DNA of 64,000 bases from Flavobacteriales bacterium (GCA_020635715.1 JACJZG010000009.1:1-64000), one strand, 5' to 3'; shown: positions 1 through 10,470, counted from the stretch's first letter. Notes: generated by a model from the letters alone, not told the origin. A program made the numbers and translations.

Positions 1-1
1 A

Positions 2-664
2 TTCGCGCGCGAGGGCCTCACGGACCACCGTTATCAACTGTACGAGCTGAAAGGTGTGGAGGAATTGCCAGGCTTGATCGCCACCACCCCTGACCTGCGG
101 GGCCTTAACGTGACCATCCCGTACAAACGTGCGGTCATGAGGCTGTTACAGGCGGTCGATCCCGTTGCGGCCGCCGTGGGTGCGGTGAACACCATCCGCA
201 TTGAAGAAGGGCGCTGCACCGGCCATAACACCGACGTGGAAGGCTTCCGGGCGATGCTGCTCCCGATGATCGGTGAACAGCGGCCGCGCGCCCTGGTGCT
301 TGGAAGCGGCGGTGCGAGCCGGGCGGTCGTCTATGTCCTGCGCGAGCTGGGCATCAAGTTCAGGGTGGTGAGCCGAAGCCGTGGAACGGGCGACATCACC
401 TGGGACCTCCTCGATCCGGCCCTGGTGGGGGTGTGTCCGTTGATCATCAACACCACCCCGCTGGGCATGTTCCCCGCGGTGGATGAACTGCCTGCAGTAC
501 CCATGGACGGGATCGGCCCACGGCACGTCCTCCTGGACCTGATCTACAATCCGGAACGCACGCGCTTCCTGGCGGAAGGAGCTTCGCGCGGTGCACAGGT
601 GGCCAACGGGCTGGTCATGCTGCATGCACAGGCAGAAGCGGCCTGGCGGGTGTGGAACTCCTGA
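2..664 (+). CDS. aroE: Shikimate dehydrogenase (5' end outside window)
   Basis: Reduces 3-dehydroshikimate to shikimate with NADPH in the cytosolic aromatic amino acid pathway. The frame is open from base 2, so the N-terminus lies outside the window. Visible family motifs are NVTIPYK (substrate loop with the catalytic Lys), GAVNTI, GHNTDVEGF, a glycine-rich nucleotide-binding loop GSGGAS, NTTPLGM, and the C-terminal helix with NGLVMLHAQAEAAW. About 220 residues are present, which fits a protein of about 250. The gene converges on the DUF3857 gene, whose stop lies 7 bp away. The family call is firm; only the 5' end is missing. Confidence 0.96.
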   Translation, partial: FAREGLTDHRYQLYELKGVEELPGLIATTPDLRGLNVTIPYKRAVMRLLQAVDPVAAAVGAVNTIRIEEGRCTGHNTDVEGFRAMLLPMIGEQRPRALVLGSGGASRAVVYVLRELGIKFRVVSRSRGTGDITWDLLDPALVGVCPLIINTTPLGMFPAVDELPAVPMDGIGPRHVLLDLIYNPERTRFLAEGASRGAQVANGLVMLHAQAEAAWRVWNS

Positions 665-671
665 TCACCCC

Positions 672-3248
672 TCAGGCTGCGGGCTGGGGTGGGAAAGCCC
701 TTGGAACGGCCTCCGGACCACCCAGGGGCCGGGTGAAGGTGTTCTTCACCCGCTTGCTGAAGTGGAAGACCGGGATCCAGATGCAAGCGGCGATGAAACT
801 GCGGGTCACCTCCTTCACCGCATAGGGGTTGCCGGTGATCTCATCGAGCTTCAACCAATTGTACAAACCGAGATCCACAAGAAGGAAGACAACGCTCCAC
901 AAGTACAGCACCTTCATCAGCAAAGGGGTGCTGGTCCGGCGCTGGATGAACAGCACCAGCAGCAGGACCGTATAGGCCAGGATCGCGACGCCTTGAGCCT
1001 GGGAGAAATGGGTGTAGAACTCGGCCACCAACGGATGTTCGGTCGCATGGGCCCAGCCGCTTCCGGTCATCAGAAAGAACCAGCCCTCGTCCTGGAACAT
1101 GTCCACCAGGATCCTGATCACCGAAAAGCAAAGGCCGATGAGCGGCAGGATCAGGAAGCCACCGATCGGTCGGTCCAGCTGGCCCAACGCTTCTGGATCG
1201 ACCGGTGGATCGTAGCGGTAAAGCTGGATGCAACCGAAGACGGCAAGCAGGGCACAGGTGCCAAGGAAGAACCAATCACCCCAGGCCATGCCGATCCCGG
1301 CACCTTCGGATGACAGCGGATGTGTGAATTCGAAGGTGAGCGCATCGCCGATCCGGGTCTGCAGCTCGTGCAGGGCTGACGCATCCTCGGCTTCGATATG
1401 CGGCCTGCTGCTCGTATACCGGTGATCCACGGTCACGATCCGGTCGTCCTCCACTTCAACGCTTCGAACGAAGCTGATCCCAAGGCCTTCGACCCGGGTG
1501 GTGGTCGTATCCACGGACGACCATGTGACCGGAAGCTCGACACGGAACGTATGGCGCACATCAAGCGGTTCACCCAACGCGTAGGGGGCGTTCCTGGTCA
1601 CCCGACCTGGATCACTCTGATAGTCCCGGACATAAGCGGCGAACAGTTCGAACTTGAAGGCTGCTCCGTTATCGGTCGTGTCCCAAGGCTGCAGGATGCG
1701 ATAGCGTTCGTGCACCGTGAACACGTTCTTCTCCCGGTCATCCTCGAACCTAACGGTCTCCAGCAGTTCGCATGGTCCATAGATGCCGGAGTAATAGTCG
1801 GCATAGGTCCGGCCCAGCTCGGCCAGACTGCGTGAAGCGATGTCCGCACGCACGCGATCCGCGCGCCCTCCGGAGAATTCGGAACGGACCGCCAGCTCCC
1901 CTTCGCCACCAAGTTCGCCGAGCGATAACCGTTCCATCACCGAGACGGAGCCACTGTCATTCACCACCAATGAAGTGTACCCTCGGGCGCGGGGTGATAT
2001 CACCAGGGCTTTCCCGTAGTCCGGGGTGTAACGCAGCTTGCCGCGCCCCCCGTTGTGTGTGGCGGTGGCATCCACCCACATGGTATCTCCTTCCGCCACG
2101 ACCATGGTGATGCAATGATCGAACTGGCTCGGACGCGGCAACCACCCGGCGACCTTCGCCCCTGCCGAGGAGTTCACCAACGCGGGATAGGCTTCGATAC
2201 CCAGTGCGTTGAGCACACTGGACAGTAGAAGGGACTTGTCCTTGCAATCACCGAAACGCTGTTCATAGACCTCGCCCGGCCGATGCGGTCTGTAGGCCCC
2301 GATGCCCTCCTCCAGGCCCAGGTAGCGTATCTCGCGTTGCACCATGGCAATGGCACTGTCCATCCGCACTTGATCAGTAGGCAGGTCGCGGAAACCACGG
2401 ATGCGTTCCGTCAATGCAGCACCCAGCGAATGGTCCTGGCCATAGAGTTCGAGCGCCCAGGAACGGAGGTCCTCGAGATCATCGAATTCGCTCACCTCCA
2501 TCCAAGGAAAGGCATCGAACCAACGCGGCGCACCACTTTCCGCATGAATGCGATCGAGCGAGGTCTGATCCCAGGTCAGCACCGTGTTCCCGTCCACGGT
2601 CGACTCCCGCGGGCGGGGCACATTGCCGTGGTAGGCGATGGTCGGTGCACGGCCTGCGGGGCTCACCAACCGCGTGATGCAGCGGGCCACAGGAATGGAG
2701 AAGCCCATGCGCACCTGGCGGTGGAAGCGCCCACGGTCCACCGGGTTCCATCCTTCGATCGTGATGGCTTGATCGACCACATCGCCCGGGCGCACATCAC
2801 TGATATCGCAAACGACCGAGAGCGTACCATCATAGAGGTAGGAGTTCATGTCCTCCTCTCGCCGCAGGACCCGCATCGTGGACCGGTCCAACTTGTCAAT
2901 GATCCGACCGTTCCGAATGATGCGCAGATGATGGATGGTGAGCCGTTGATAACTGGGGTCGTAGGACACGGAGAACCGCGAGCCGTTCTGCACCCCTTCA
3001 TTACTGGTCAACCGAACGGCCTGGCGCCAGAACGTCTGCTGGCGTCCCAGGTCGTACTGTCGGTCGATGAGGATATACTCCTCGCCACCTTGCACACCGG
3101 CGGTATCGATACGTGCCGAAAGGTCCGGATCCGTCAAGACCACCCGATCGGAGACGGGGCCGATGAGGTATTGGGGCGTCTGGGCGTGGAGACGGCCCCC
3201 ACAAACGAGGCAAAGGATGAGGAAAGACCGTACAAGGCTCCGGTGCAT
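672..3248 (-). CDS. DUF3857 / transglutaminase-like protein with C-terminal DUF2569-type membrane domain
   Basis: An exported or membrane protein of 858 aa. The N-terminus is a signal peptide ending near LHAQ. A DUF3857-like beta domain follows, then a transglutaminase-type core with the Cys in FGDCKDK (about residue 335), the His in FDHCITM (about 378) and the Asp in WVDATATH (about 393), so the papain-like triad is intact. The last 190 residues hold four hydrophobic segments opening with PIGGFLILPLIGL, which resembles DUF2569. The start at 3248 is chosen because it directly precedes the signal peptide and because a -7-like box (TACTTTCA) lies four bases upstream. The substrate is unknown. 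A cross-linking or peptidase role is possible but not shown. Confidence 0.85.
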   Translation of the reverse strand: MHRSLVRSFLILCLVCGGRLHAQTPQYLIGPVSDRVVLTDPDLSARIDTAGVQGGEEYILIDRQYDLGRQQTFWRQAVRLTSNEGVQNGSRFSVSYDPSYQRLTIHHLRIIRNGRIIDKLDRSTMRVLRREEDMNSYLYDGTLSVVCDISDVRPGDVVDQAITIEGWNPVDRGRFHRQVRMGFSIPVARCITRLVSPAGRAPTIAYHGNVPRPRESTVDGNTVLTWDQTSLDRIHAESGAPRWFDAFPWMEVSEFDDLEDLRSWALELYGQDHSLGAALTERIRGFRDLPTDQVRMDSAIAMVQREIRYLGLEEGIGAYRPHRPGEVYEQRFGDCKDKSLLLSSVLNALGIEAYPALVNSSAGAKVAGWLPRPSQFDHCITMVVAEGDTMWVDATATHNGGRGKLRYTPDYGKALVISPRARGYTSLVVNDSGSVSVMERLSLGELGGEGELAVRSEFSGGRADRVRADIASRSLAELGRTYADYYSGIYGPCELLETVRFEDDREKNVFTVHERYRILQPWDTTDNGAAFKFELFAAYVRDYQSDPGRVTRNAPYALGEPLDVRHTFRVELPVTWSSVDTTTTRVEGLGISFVRSVEVEDDRIVTVDHRYTSSRPHIEAEDASALHELQTRIGDALTFEFTHPLSSEGAGIGMAWGDWFFLGTCALLAVFGCIQLYRYDPPVDPEALGQLDRPIGGFLILPLIGLCFSVIRILVDMFQDEGWFFLMTGSGWAHATEHPLVAEFYTHFSQAQGVAILAYTVLLLVLFIQRRTSTPLLMKVLYLWSVVFLLVDLGLYNWLKLDEITGNPYAVKEVTRSFIAACIWIPVFHFSKRVKNTFTRPLGGPEAVPRAFPPQPAA

Positions 3249-3293
3249 TCCGTGAAAGTAGGTGGGAAAGTCCGACCCGCCCAACGGCCACGC

Positions 3294-3455
3294 TCACCGG
3301 CCACAGGCGCGCACCACCATGACGATGATGCAGAACAGGAAGACGAACACGCTGATGCGGTTGATGCCGTGCATGAAGCGCAGGCTCATGTTCGGGTCCG
3401 GTGCCTTGAACATGGTGGCCGGGTTCAGGTAGTAGAGCACACGCTTCCAGAACAT
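3294..3455 (-). CDS. Small membrane protein, DUF6728-like
   Basis: A 53-residue protein starting MFWKRVLYYLNP, with one C-terminal transmembrane helix (ISVFVFLFCIIVMVV) and the motif MHGINRIS. It matches my recollection of DUF6728, a small Bacteroidota-only family of unknown function. The frame stays open upstream, but only this ATG gives a family-like N-terminus. A -7-like box (TACCTTGG on the minus strand, 3460-3467) sits four bases before the ATG. It lies between the DUF3857 gene and the beta-trefoil lipoprotein on the same strand. Confidence 0.8.
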   Translation of the reverse strand: MFWKRVLYYLNPATMFKAPDPNMSLRFMHGINRISVFVFLFCIIVMVVRACGR

Positions 3456-3489
3456 GGCACCAAGGTAGGTGCTGAACGGACCTGTGCGG

Positions 3490-4026
3490 TCAGGGCCGGA
3501 ACACCGTATCCGGGATGATCGTGAACCGCTCCCAGAGACCAACGGACTGGCGGTCGCCCACCAGCCGATCGCTTTCCTCGCCGGGCAGCGCATGGTCCGC
3601 AGAGACATACAAGCCGCGGTGGGTGCGGATCGCGACCCGACCACTGTCCAGGGGCTCAAGGACGAACGATTCCCAGGCGCCCACGTACCCGCGATCGGCC
3701 ACCAGCACTTCCTTTTGATCGCCGTCCGCGCAGACATAATTGCCATTGGCCGCCTGCAGCGCGATCGTATCCCCCCCCTTCCGCATCAGGGTGAACCGCT
3801 CCCAATCGTTCACATCCGGGTGTCCCGACCGCAGAACGGGCAGGCTCCCTTCGCCCCCACCCAGCGCACATCCCACATACGTGCCGTCGTGCGCCTGGAT
3901 CATGACGGTCATGCCTTCCTCCACGGCCGGTTCCTGCTCGAGAACGGGCGTCGTGTCCATGTTCGGTTCCGCGCAGGCCACGAGGGCGAGAACGGGGAGG
4001 ATGGCGAGTGCTTGTCTGTGCTTCAT
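3490..4026 (-). CDS. Lipoprotein with fascin-like beta-trefoil domain
   Basis: A 178-residue protein with a lipoprotein signal (LALVACAEP, Cys at about residue 18). The rest contains three repeats built around G-x-YV and a W-E-x-F element: GTYVGCAL/DWERFTL, GNYVCADG/AWESFVL, GLYVSADH/LWERFTI. Three such units are the signature of a fascin-like beta-trefoil, so binding of a sugar or protein ligand at the cell surface is a reasonable inference. No catalytic residues are evident. The gene is divergent from uvrB with only 72 bp between the two starts. Confidence 0.8.
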   Translation of the reverse strand: MKHRQALAILPVLALVACAEPNMDTTPVLEQEPAVEEGMTVMIQAHDGTYVGCALGGGEGSLPVLRSGHPDVNDWERFTLMRKGGDTIALQAANGNYVCADGDQKEVLVADRGYVGAWESFVLEPLDSGRVAIRTHRGLYVSADHALPGEESDRLVGDRQSVGLWERFTIIPDTVFRP

Positions 4027-4072
4027 GGGTTCTGCTGGTGCGAAGGTGCGAAAGCCCGCTCATCCGAGGCGG

Positions 4073-4080
4073 TACCTTTG
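4073..4080 (+). promoter_or_regulatory. Bacteroidota -7 box for uvrB (TACCTTTG)
   Basis: An exact TAnnTTTG box 18 bases before the GTG start of uvrB, which predicts a leader of roughly 10-15 nt. I see no clear -33 TTTG at the usual distance upstream. Confidence 0.6.
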
Positions 4081-4098
4081 TGACCCGAACCCGTTTCC

Positions 4099-6144
4099 GT
4101 GCCCTTCGACCTCATTTCGGAATTCCAACCCACCGGCGACCAACCGGAGGCCATCGATCAGCTGGTCCAGGGCATCAACGATGGTGTTCCGGCGCAGACG
4201 CTGCTCGGGGTCACCGGATCGGGCAAGACCTTCACGGTGGCGAACGTCATTGCCCGCACCGACCGGCCCACGCTGATCCTGAGCCACAACAAGACCCTGG
4301 CCGCGCAGCTGTATGGCGAGTTCAAGCACTTCTTCCCGAACGACCGGGTGGAGTACTTCGTGAGCTACTACGACTACTACCAGCCGGAGGCCTACCTGCC
4401 CACCACCAATACCTACATCGAGAAGGACCTCTCGGTGAACGACGAGATCGAGAAGTTGCGGTTGAGCGCGACGAGCGCACTGCTGAGCGGCCGGCGGAAC
4501 GTGATCGTGGTGGCCAGCGTGAGCTGCATCTACGGCATCGGCAATCCCGCCGAGTTCCACAAGACCATCGTTCGGATCAGCACCGGACAGAAGATCCCGC
4601 GGAACAAGATGCTGCACGAGCTGGTGAGCGCCTTGTACAGCAGGAAGGACGAGGAACCCGGCCGAGGCAACTTCAGGGTGCGCGGCGATGTGGTGGAGGT
4701 GTACCTGGCCTATGCGGATGAAGCCGTGCGCATCCATTTCTGGGGCGACGAGATCGAACGGCTCGAACGCTTCGATACGCTGGGTGGCCAGGTGGTGGAG
4801 ACGCCCGCGGAACTGACCATCTATCCGGCCAACATCTTCGTAACGAGCCGGGAGACCATGAACGGCGCGATCCATGACATCCAGGAGGACATGGTGAAGC
4901 AGGTGAGCTTCTTCCAGGAGATCGGCAAGCACCTGGAGGCGAAGCGGCTGGAGGAACGGGTGAGCCATGACATGGAGATGATGCGCGAACTCGGGTATTG
5001 TTCGGGCATCGAGAACTACAGCCGATACTTCGATCGCCGCCAGACCGGCCAGCGCCCCTTCTGCCTGCTCGATTATTTCCCGGATGACTTCCTGATGGTG
5101 ATCGATGAGAGCCATGTGACCGTGAGCCAGGTACAGGCCATGTACGGCGGCGACCGCAGCCGCAAGAAGAACCTGGTGGAATATGGGTTCCGACTGCCCA
5201 GCGCCATGGACAACCGCCCGTTGAAGTTCGAAGAATTCGAGGCCATGATGGGTCAGACGTTGTTCGTGAGCGCGACCCCGGCGGACTACGAGCTGGAGCG
5301 CAGTGAAGGGGTGGTGGTGGAACAAGTCGTTCGTCCCACCGGCCTGCTGGATCCGCCGATCGATGTGCGCCCCAGCAAGGACCAGATCGATGATCTGCTG
5401 TACGAGATCAGGCAGCGGGCCCAACGCGAGGAACGCGTGCTGGTGACGACGCTGACCAAACGGATGGCCGAGGAGTTGACCGACTTCCTGGGCCGCAATG
5501 GGGTACGCTGCAAGTACATCCACAGCGATGTGGACACGCTCGAACGCATCGAGATCCTGCGCCAGCTGCGACTGGGCATGTTCGATGTGCTCGTGGGGGT
5601 GAACCTGCTGCGCGAAGGCCTGGACCTGCCGGAAGTGAGCCTGGTGGCCGTCCTGGACGCGGACAAGGAAGGCTTCCTCCGCAGCAACCGGTCGCTGACC
5701 CAGACCGCTGGCCGCGCTGCACGGAACGTGAACGGGCTGGTGATCTTCTACGCGGACAAGGTGACCGAGAGCATGCGCCGGACCATGGAGGAGACCGACC
5801 GGCGCCGGGCCAAACAGATGGCCTACAACGAAGCGAACGGGATCACCCCAACGCAGATCAAACGGGACCGGGTTGATGTGCTGCGGCAGACGGCCGTGAT
5901 CGACATCCACGATGCGGGGCAACGCAGGGCCTATGTGGAACCCGAGACCCTGAGCATCGCTGCCGACCCGGTGATGCAGTACATGACGGAGGAACAGCTG
6001 ATGGGCAACGCCGAATTGCTTGAAACCCAGATGCGGAAGGCGGCCAAGGACCTCGACTTCATCGCGGCGGCCCAGCTCCGGGATGAGCTGTTCGCCATGC
6101 GAAGGCTTCTGGAGGAGCGTCAGAAGGCATCCAAGCGAGACTGA
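4099..6144 (+). CDS. uvrB: UvrABC excinuclease subunit B
   Basis: The damage-verification helicase of nucleotide excision repair, which is loaded by UvrA and recruits UvrC. The protein is 681 aa, the normal length for the family. Motifs in order: Walker A GVTGSGKTFT (about residue 40), the beta-hairpin YFVSYYDYYQPEAY, NTYIEKD, Walker B-type DESHVT (about 340), the helicase block GVNLLREGLDLPEVS, QTAGRAARN, and a C-terminal UVR motif (DLDFIAAAQLRDELFAMR). The start is GTG. A TAnnTTTG box lies 18 bases upstream. The gene appears to be transcribed alone. Confidence 0.98.
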   Translation: MPFDLISEFQPTGDQPEAIDQLVQGINDGVPAQTLLGVTGSGKTFTVANVIARTDRPTLILSHNKTLAAQLYGEFKHFFPNDRVEYFVSYYDYYQPEAYLPTTNTYIEKDLSVNDEIEKLRLSATSALLSGRRNVIVVASVSCIYGIGNPAEFHKTIVRISTGQKIPRNKMLHELVSALYSRKDEEPGRGNFRVRGDVVEVYLAYADEAVRIHFWGDEIERLERFDTLGGQVVETPAELTIYPANIFVTSRETMNGAIHDIQEDMVKQVSFFQEIGKHLEAKRLEERVSHDMEMMRELGYCSGIENYSRYFDRRQTGQRPFCLLDYFPDDFLMVIDESHVTVSQVQAMYGGDRSRKKNLVEYGFRLPSAMDNRPLKFEEFEAMMGQTLFVSATPADYELERSEGVVVEQVVRPTGLLDPPIDVRPSKDQIDDLLYEIRQRAQREERVLVTTLTKRMAEELTDFLGRNGVRCKYIHSDVDTLERIEILRQLRLGMFDVLVGVNLLREGLDLPEVSLVAVLDADKEGFLRSNRSLTQTAGRAARNVNGLVIFYADKVTESMRRTMEETDRRRAKQMAYNEANGITPTQIKRDRVDVLRQTAVIDIHDAGQRRAYVEPETLSIAADPVMQYMTEEQLMGNAELLETQMRKAAKDLDFIAAAQLRDELFAMRRLLEERQKASKRD

Positions 6145-6176
6145 AGGTAGGTCGGAAAGCACTGTCGGCGCCAGGG

Positions 6177-6184
6177 TACTTTTG
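6177..6184 (+). promoter_or_regulatory. Bacteroidota -7 box (TACTTTTG) upstream of the secreted protease
   Basis: An exact TAnnTTTG match 97 bases before the protease ATG at 6281, in the gap after uvrB. If used, it gives a leader of about 90 nt. Confidence 0.5.
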
Positions 6185-6280
6185 GTCGAACCAGCCGGGC
6201 CGTGCGCCGATCCCTACGGATCCATGACGAAAGCATCCGGCCGCGGATCCTACCTTGGCCTGCTCAACCCCTCCACTCTG

Positions 6281-7849
6281 ATGCGATCACGTTACTTTCT
6301 CCTGTTCCTCGCAGGTTCCTTGGTCACCCTCGACCTCTCTGCTCAACTTTCCTTTGGTGGCCACCCTTACGGCACGGTCCGGTCGAACGGTCTTCCCACG
6401 GCACCGGTGATCACCATGGACGAGGTGGACGTGAGCGCGTTGATGGCCGAGGATGAAGCGCGCGCAGCGAGCGGCATCAAAGGCCCGTATCGCTTCGGAT
6501 CCAATCATGCGACGGACATCGGAATGGACAACGCGGGGATCTGGCATACAATGCACAATGGGGACAGGGTCTGGCGCGTGATGGTCGTATGCCCAGGTGC
6601 GTATTCCATCAACATGGAGTTCCACGAGTTCGTTGTCCCGGACGGTGCCCAAGTATTCGTGTACAACGAGCGAGGGGACGTTCTGGGCGGATTTGAAGCC
6701 AACAGCAATCCCGGTCAAACACAGCTTGGGGTGGACCTGCTCGCCGGCGACCGGGTGACCGTTGAGTACGTTGAACCTGCGCGCGTTTCTGGTCAGGGAC
6801 GTCTGCGTATCGGGCAGGTGACCCACGGATACCGGGACATGTTCAACTTGACGAAAGGATTCAATCAAAGCGGTTCCTGCAATGTCAATGTGATCTGTCC
6901 TGAAGGAGACGGGTGGCGTGATCAGATCCGCTCGGTGGCCATGTTGCTGACCGGAGGTGAAGGGTTCTGTACGGGCACCCTGCTGAACAACTGCAACAAC
7001 GATGGCACACCCTACTTCCTGACGGCGAACCACTGCATGGTGGGTGCGGGCTCCAACGTGATCTTCCGGTTCAACTGGAACAGCGAGAATTGCACCCCCA
7101 CCACCAACGGACCCATGAACCAGAGCGTCGTGGGGTACACCCTCCTCCACAACAGTGCAGGCAGCGATGTGGCACTGCTGCGACTGAACACGACACCTCC
7201 CCCGTCCTTCAACGTTTTCTACAGTGGCTGGGAGAGCAGTCCCGTCGCTGCATCCGGTGGGGTAACATGCATCCACCATCCCTTTGGGGATATCAAGAAG
7301 ATCAGCCACGAGAACCAAACGGTCGTCTCATCAACATACAGCTCTGCTCAATGCTGGCGCGTGACGGACTGGGATAGTGGAACGACCGAGCCGGGCTCCA
7401 GCGGCAGTGGGCTATGGAACCAGTCACGCCGCATCGTGGGACAGTTGTATGGCGGCGGCGCGGCCTGTGGGAACAATTTCTCGGACTACTTCGGCAAGTT
7501 CGCAGTGAGCTACAGCGCCCTTCAACAATGGTTGGGAGATTGTGCCACAGGCATTGATGGTTATCCACTGGATCCTTCGAGCATCGCGGAGCAGGTAGCA
7601 GGAGGTTCCCTGGAGGCATGGCCCAATCCCACCGCCGGTGTGGTGAACCTCGTCCTACCCAAAGGCCTTGAAGGATCCTGGAGCGCGATGACCTATGATG
7701 CCGTCGGGCAACTCGTGGCCATGGACCGTGTTCCCGCAGGATCTGAGCGGTTCAACATCGATCTGAGCAGTCGTCCCAACGGGCTCTACCTGGTGGAGGT
7801 GCGCTCCGGGGACATCCGTCTACAGCAACGGGTGATGCTGGCGCGATAG
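6281..7849 (+). CDS. Secreted trypsin-like serine protease (lysyl endopeptidase type) with T9SS sorting domain
   Basis: A 522-residue secreted endopeptidase. A signal peptide ends near LDLSAQ. A pro-region (about 25-210) is followed by an S1 domain resembling Achromobacter lysyl endopeptidase: His in LTANHCM, Asp in GSDVALLRL and Ser in EPGSSGSGLW, so the triad is complete. Paired cysteines (GSCNVNVICP, NNCNN, ENC) fit a disulfide-rich extracellular enzyme. The last 80 residues (WPNPTAGVVNLVLP ... NGLYLVEVRSG) are a type A T9SS sorting domain, so export through the outer membrane and surface attachment or release is expected. The ATG at 6281 is the first giving a signal peptide; the frame is open further upstream. 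Confidence 0.92.
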   Translation: MRSRYFLLFLAGSLVTLDLSAQLSFGGHPYGTVRSNGLPTAPVITMDEVDVSALMAEDEARAASGIKGPYRFGSNHATDIGMDNAGIWHTMHNGDRVWRVMVVCPGAYSINMEFHEFVVPDGAQVFVYNERGDVLGGFEANSNPGQTQLGVDLLAGDRVTVEYVEPARVSGQGRLRIGQVTHGYRDMFNLTKGFNQSGSCNVNVICPEGDGWRDQIRSVAMLLTGGEGFCTGTLLNNCNNDGTPYFLTANHCMVGAGSNVIFRFNWNSENCTPTTNGPMNQSVVGYTLLHNSAGSDVALLRLNTTPPPSFNVFYSGWESSPVAASGGVTCIHHPFGDIKKISHENQTVVSSTYSSAQCWRVTDWDSGTTEPGSSGSGLWNQSRRIVGQLYGGGAACGNNFSDYFGKFAVSYSALQQWLGDCATGIDGYPLDPSSIAEQVAGGSLEAWPNPTAGVVNLVLPKGLEGSWSAMTYDAVGQLVAMDRVPAGSERFNIDLSSRPNGLYLVEVRSGDIRLQQRVMLAR

Positions 7850-7892
7850 GTAGTGTGCATAACCCCTCGGGTGGGGCCTTCGTACAAGGCCC

Positions 7893-8288
7893 ATGCAACA
7901 GCTATGCGGCAGCCTGCTGGTCGGGGCCTTCCTGTTCATCGGTGACCTGCGTGCCCAGGCCGACGGTCTGGTGGCCTACGTGCCGGAGACACCGATCGCG
8001 CGCACCGCGGACGACACCCGGATCACCTTCGTGGAGAGCGCCGTGGCCGGCAAGATCGAGGCGATCATACCGCCTGATGCCGACCGCGTGGACATCCTGA
8101 ACGCACGCGGCAATGTGAAGCACACCTATGGCGCCGACAAGCTGGACCAGGTCGGCTTGGGCGATCTGCGTCCGGGCACCTGGACTTTGCGGGTGCACCG
8201 CGGTGACAGCCTCTCCATACGCCGCTTCGTAGTGATGGAGCGCGGGACCGTGGTATGGTCGCCGAAAGGGCCCGCCCGCAAGCGCTGA
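7893..8288 (+). CDS. Short secreted protein resembling an isolated T9SS-type beta domain
   Basis: 131 residues with a signal peptide (LLVGAFLFIGDLRAQ) and a single small beta-rich domain. The segment from VDILNARGNV to RPGTWTLRVHRGDSLSIRRFVV has the layout of a T9SS C-terminal sorting domain (V-x-I-x-N-A-x-G, then G-x-W-x-L-x-V), but there is almost no cargo in front of it. It follows the T9SS protease by 43 bp and may be co-transcribed. The gene converges on the TPR gene with one base between stops. I cannot assign a function. Confidence 0.7.
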   Translation: MQQLCGSLLVGAFLFIGDLRAQADGLVAYVPETPIARTADDTRITFVESAVAGKIEAIIPPDADRVDILNARGNVKHTYGADKLDQVGLGDLRPGTWTLRVHRGDSLSIRRFVVMERGTVVWSPKGPARKR

Positions 8289-8289
8289 C

Positions 8290-9327
8290 CTACGGCACCA
8301 CGCGCAGGCCGCGCTTCTGGAGGCGGTCCAGACCGTGGGCCGGGGCGTCGAAGTCGGGCATCAACGCCAGCGCCACCCGGAAATCCTTGGCCGCACTGTC
8401 CAGCACCCCTTCGAACTCGTAGGTCAAGCCCCGGTTGTAATAAGCCTGGGCGTAGGTGGGCATCCGCTCGATCGCCCCGGTGAACTCCTCCCGGGCCGCC
8501 GCGAAACGATCTTGATGTTCGAGGTAGATGAAGCCGGTGTTGTACCAGGCCGTCGGATTGTTCGGATCGAGGGTCTTGATCAAGGCATAGTCGGCCAGCG
8601 CGATGCTGTCCCGCCCGTGTTCCTGGGCATAGAGACCACGGGCATACAGCGCTTCCACGCTCTTCGGGCGCAGGTCCACGAGGGAGTTGTAGTACTGCCA
8701 TGCCAGCGGGTCGTTCTGGCCGGCATGAAGCTGTGCCAGGGCCATGTACGCTTCATAGAGGTCCGGATCCCGTTCAATGGCGGTGCGGTAGCTGCTGATC
8801 GCGAGGCTGGTGTCACCCGCCTCGCGATGGATCCAACCTTTGAGGAAGTATCCGCGGGCGTTCTGATCATCGATCCGTAACGCATCGTTCACCTCGGCCA
8901 TGGCGTTCACATGGTCGCGCTGCAGCAGGCGCAGTTCAGCCAGCTTGAAGCGAGCCTCGGTGCTATCCAGGGCCAGGTTCCGGGCCTTGGTGAATTCGAT
9001 CTCCGCGTTCACCAGGTCCGCCTTTGAGAAGTACAGGTCGCCGAGCCCCAGGTGCCAGCGGAAGTTGGTGCTGTCGAGCAGGATGGCCCGCTTCCAATCG
9101 TTCATGGCACCGCGGACGCTGTCGCGCGCCAGGTTGAGGCGCGCCCGCTGTGCGAAGAGGGCGGCATTACCGGGTGCGGCCAGGATCGCACTATCGACCT
9201 GTGCGAGGGTCCAGGTCCGGCCGTGATCATCCACCGCGGTCTGATCCGTGTGGGTGGAACAGGCCGACGAGCACAGCATACCGAGCGCGGCGGCGAGGTG
9301 AAGTTGGGAGCGCTTGAGGGGGGCCAT
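8290..9327 (-). CDS. TPR-repeat lipoprotein
   Basis: 345 residues. A lipoprotein-like signal ends at CSSACST (the -3 residue is Ser, so the lipobox is weak). About eight tetratricopeptide units then fill the protein, recognisable from pairs such as WHLGLGDLYFSKADLVNAEIEF, ARGYFLKGWIHREAGDTSLA and AWYNTGFIYLEHQDRFAAA. This is a scaffold for protein-protein contacts, presumably in the periplasm or at the inner face of the outer membrane. Its own -7 box and a perfect 12-bp hairpin lie just upstream, between it and recA. Confidence 0.88.
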   Translation of the reverse strand: MAPLKRSQLHLAAALGMLCSSACSTHTDQTAVDDHGRTWTLAQVDSAILAAPGNAALFAQRARLNLARDSVRGAMNDWKRAILLDSTNFRWHLGLGDLYFSKADLVNAEIEFTKARNLALDSTEARFKLAELRLLQRDHVNAMAEVNDALRIDDQNARGYFLKGWIHREAGDTSLAISSYRTAIERDPDLYEAYMALAQLHAGQNDPLAWQYYNSLVDLRPKSVEALYARGLYAQEHGRDSIALADYALIKTLDPNNPTAWYNTGFIYLEHQDRFAAAREEFTGAIERMPTYAQAYYNRGLTYEFEGVLDSAAKDFRVALALMPDFDAPAHGLDRLQKRGLRVVP

Positions 9328-9333
9328 AATGCA

Positions 9334-9369
9334 GAAGACCCCGGTACTGGACCGGGGTCTTCAAAGGTA
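9334..9369 (-). terminator. Perfect hairpin downstream of recA, abutting the TPR gene promoter
   Basis: Stem GAAGACCCCGGT at 9334-9345 pairs perfectly with 9351-9362 around a 5-nt loop. Read on the minus strand it lies 85 nt after the recA stop and could end recA transcription, although no strong T-run follows. The minus-strand sequence TACCTTTG (9369-9362), an exact -7 box, abuts the stem, so a transcript of the TPR gene would begin inside or just after the hairpin. Confidence 0.6.
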
Positions 9370-9447
9370 GTCGCGCGCCGTGGATGCTGTCTTATCGTTT
9401 CGCCATGACTTGAGCAGCGGACTACAGCGACACGCAGACCACCAGGA

Positions 9448-10470
<1,023 letters not shown>

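Noticed and set aside
4060..6162. A 700-codon open frame antisense to uvrB
   Set aside because: It is the frame-shadow expected in GC-rich DNA; its translation is His/Leu/Val-rich without family motifs, and uvrB is certain.
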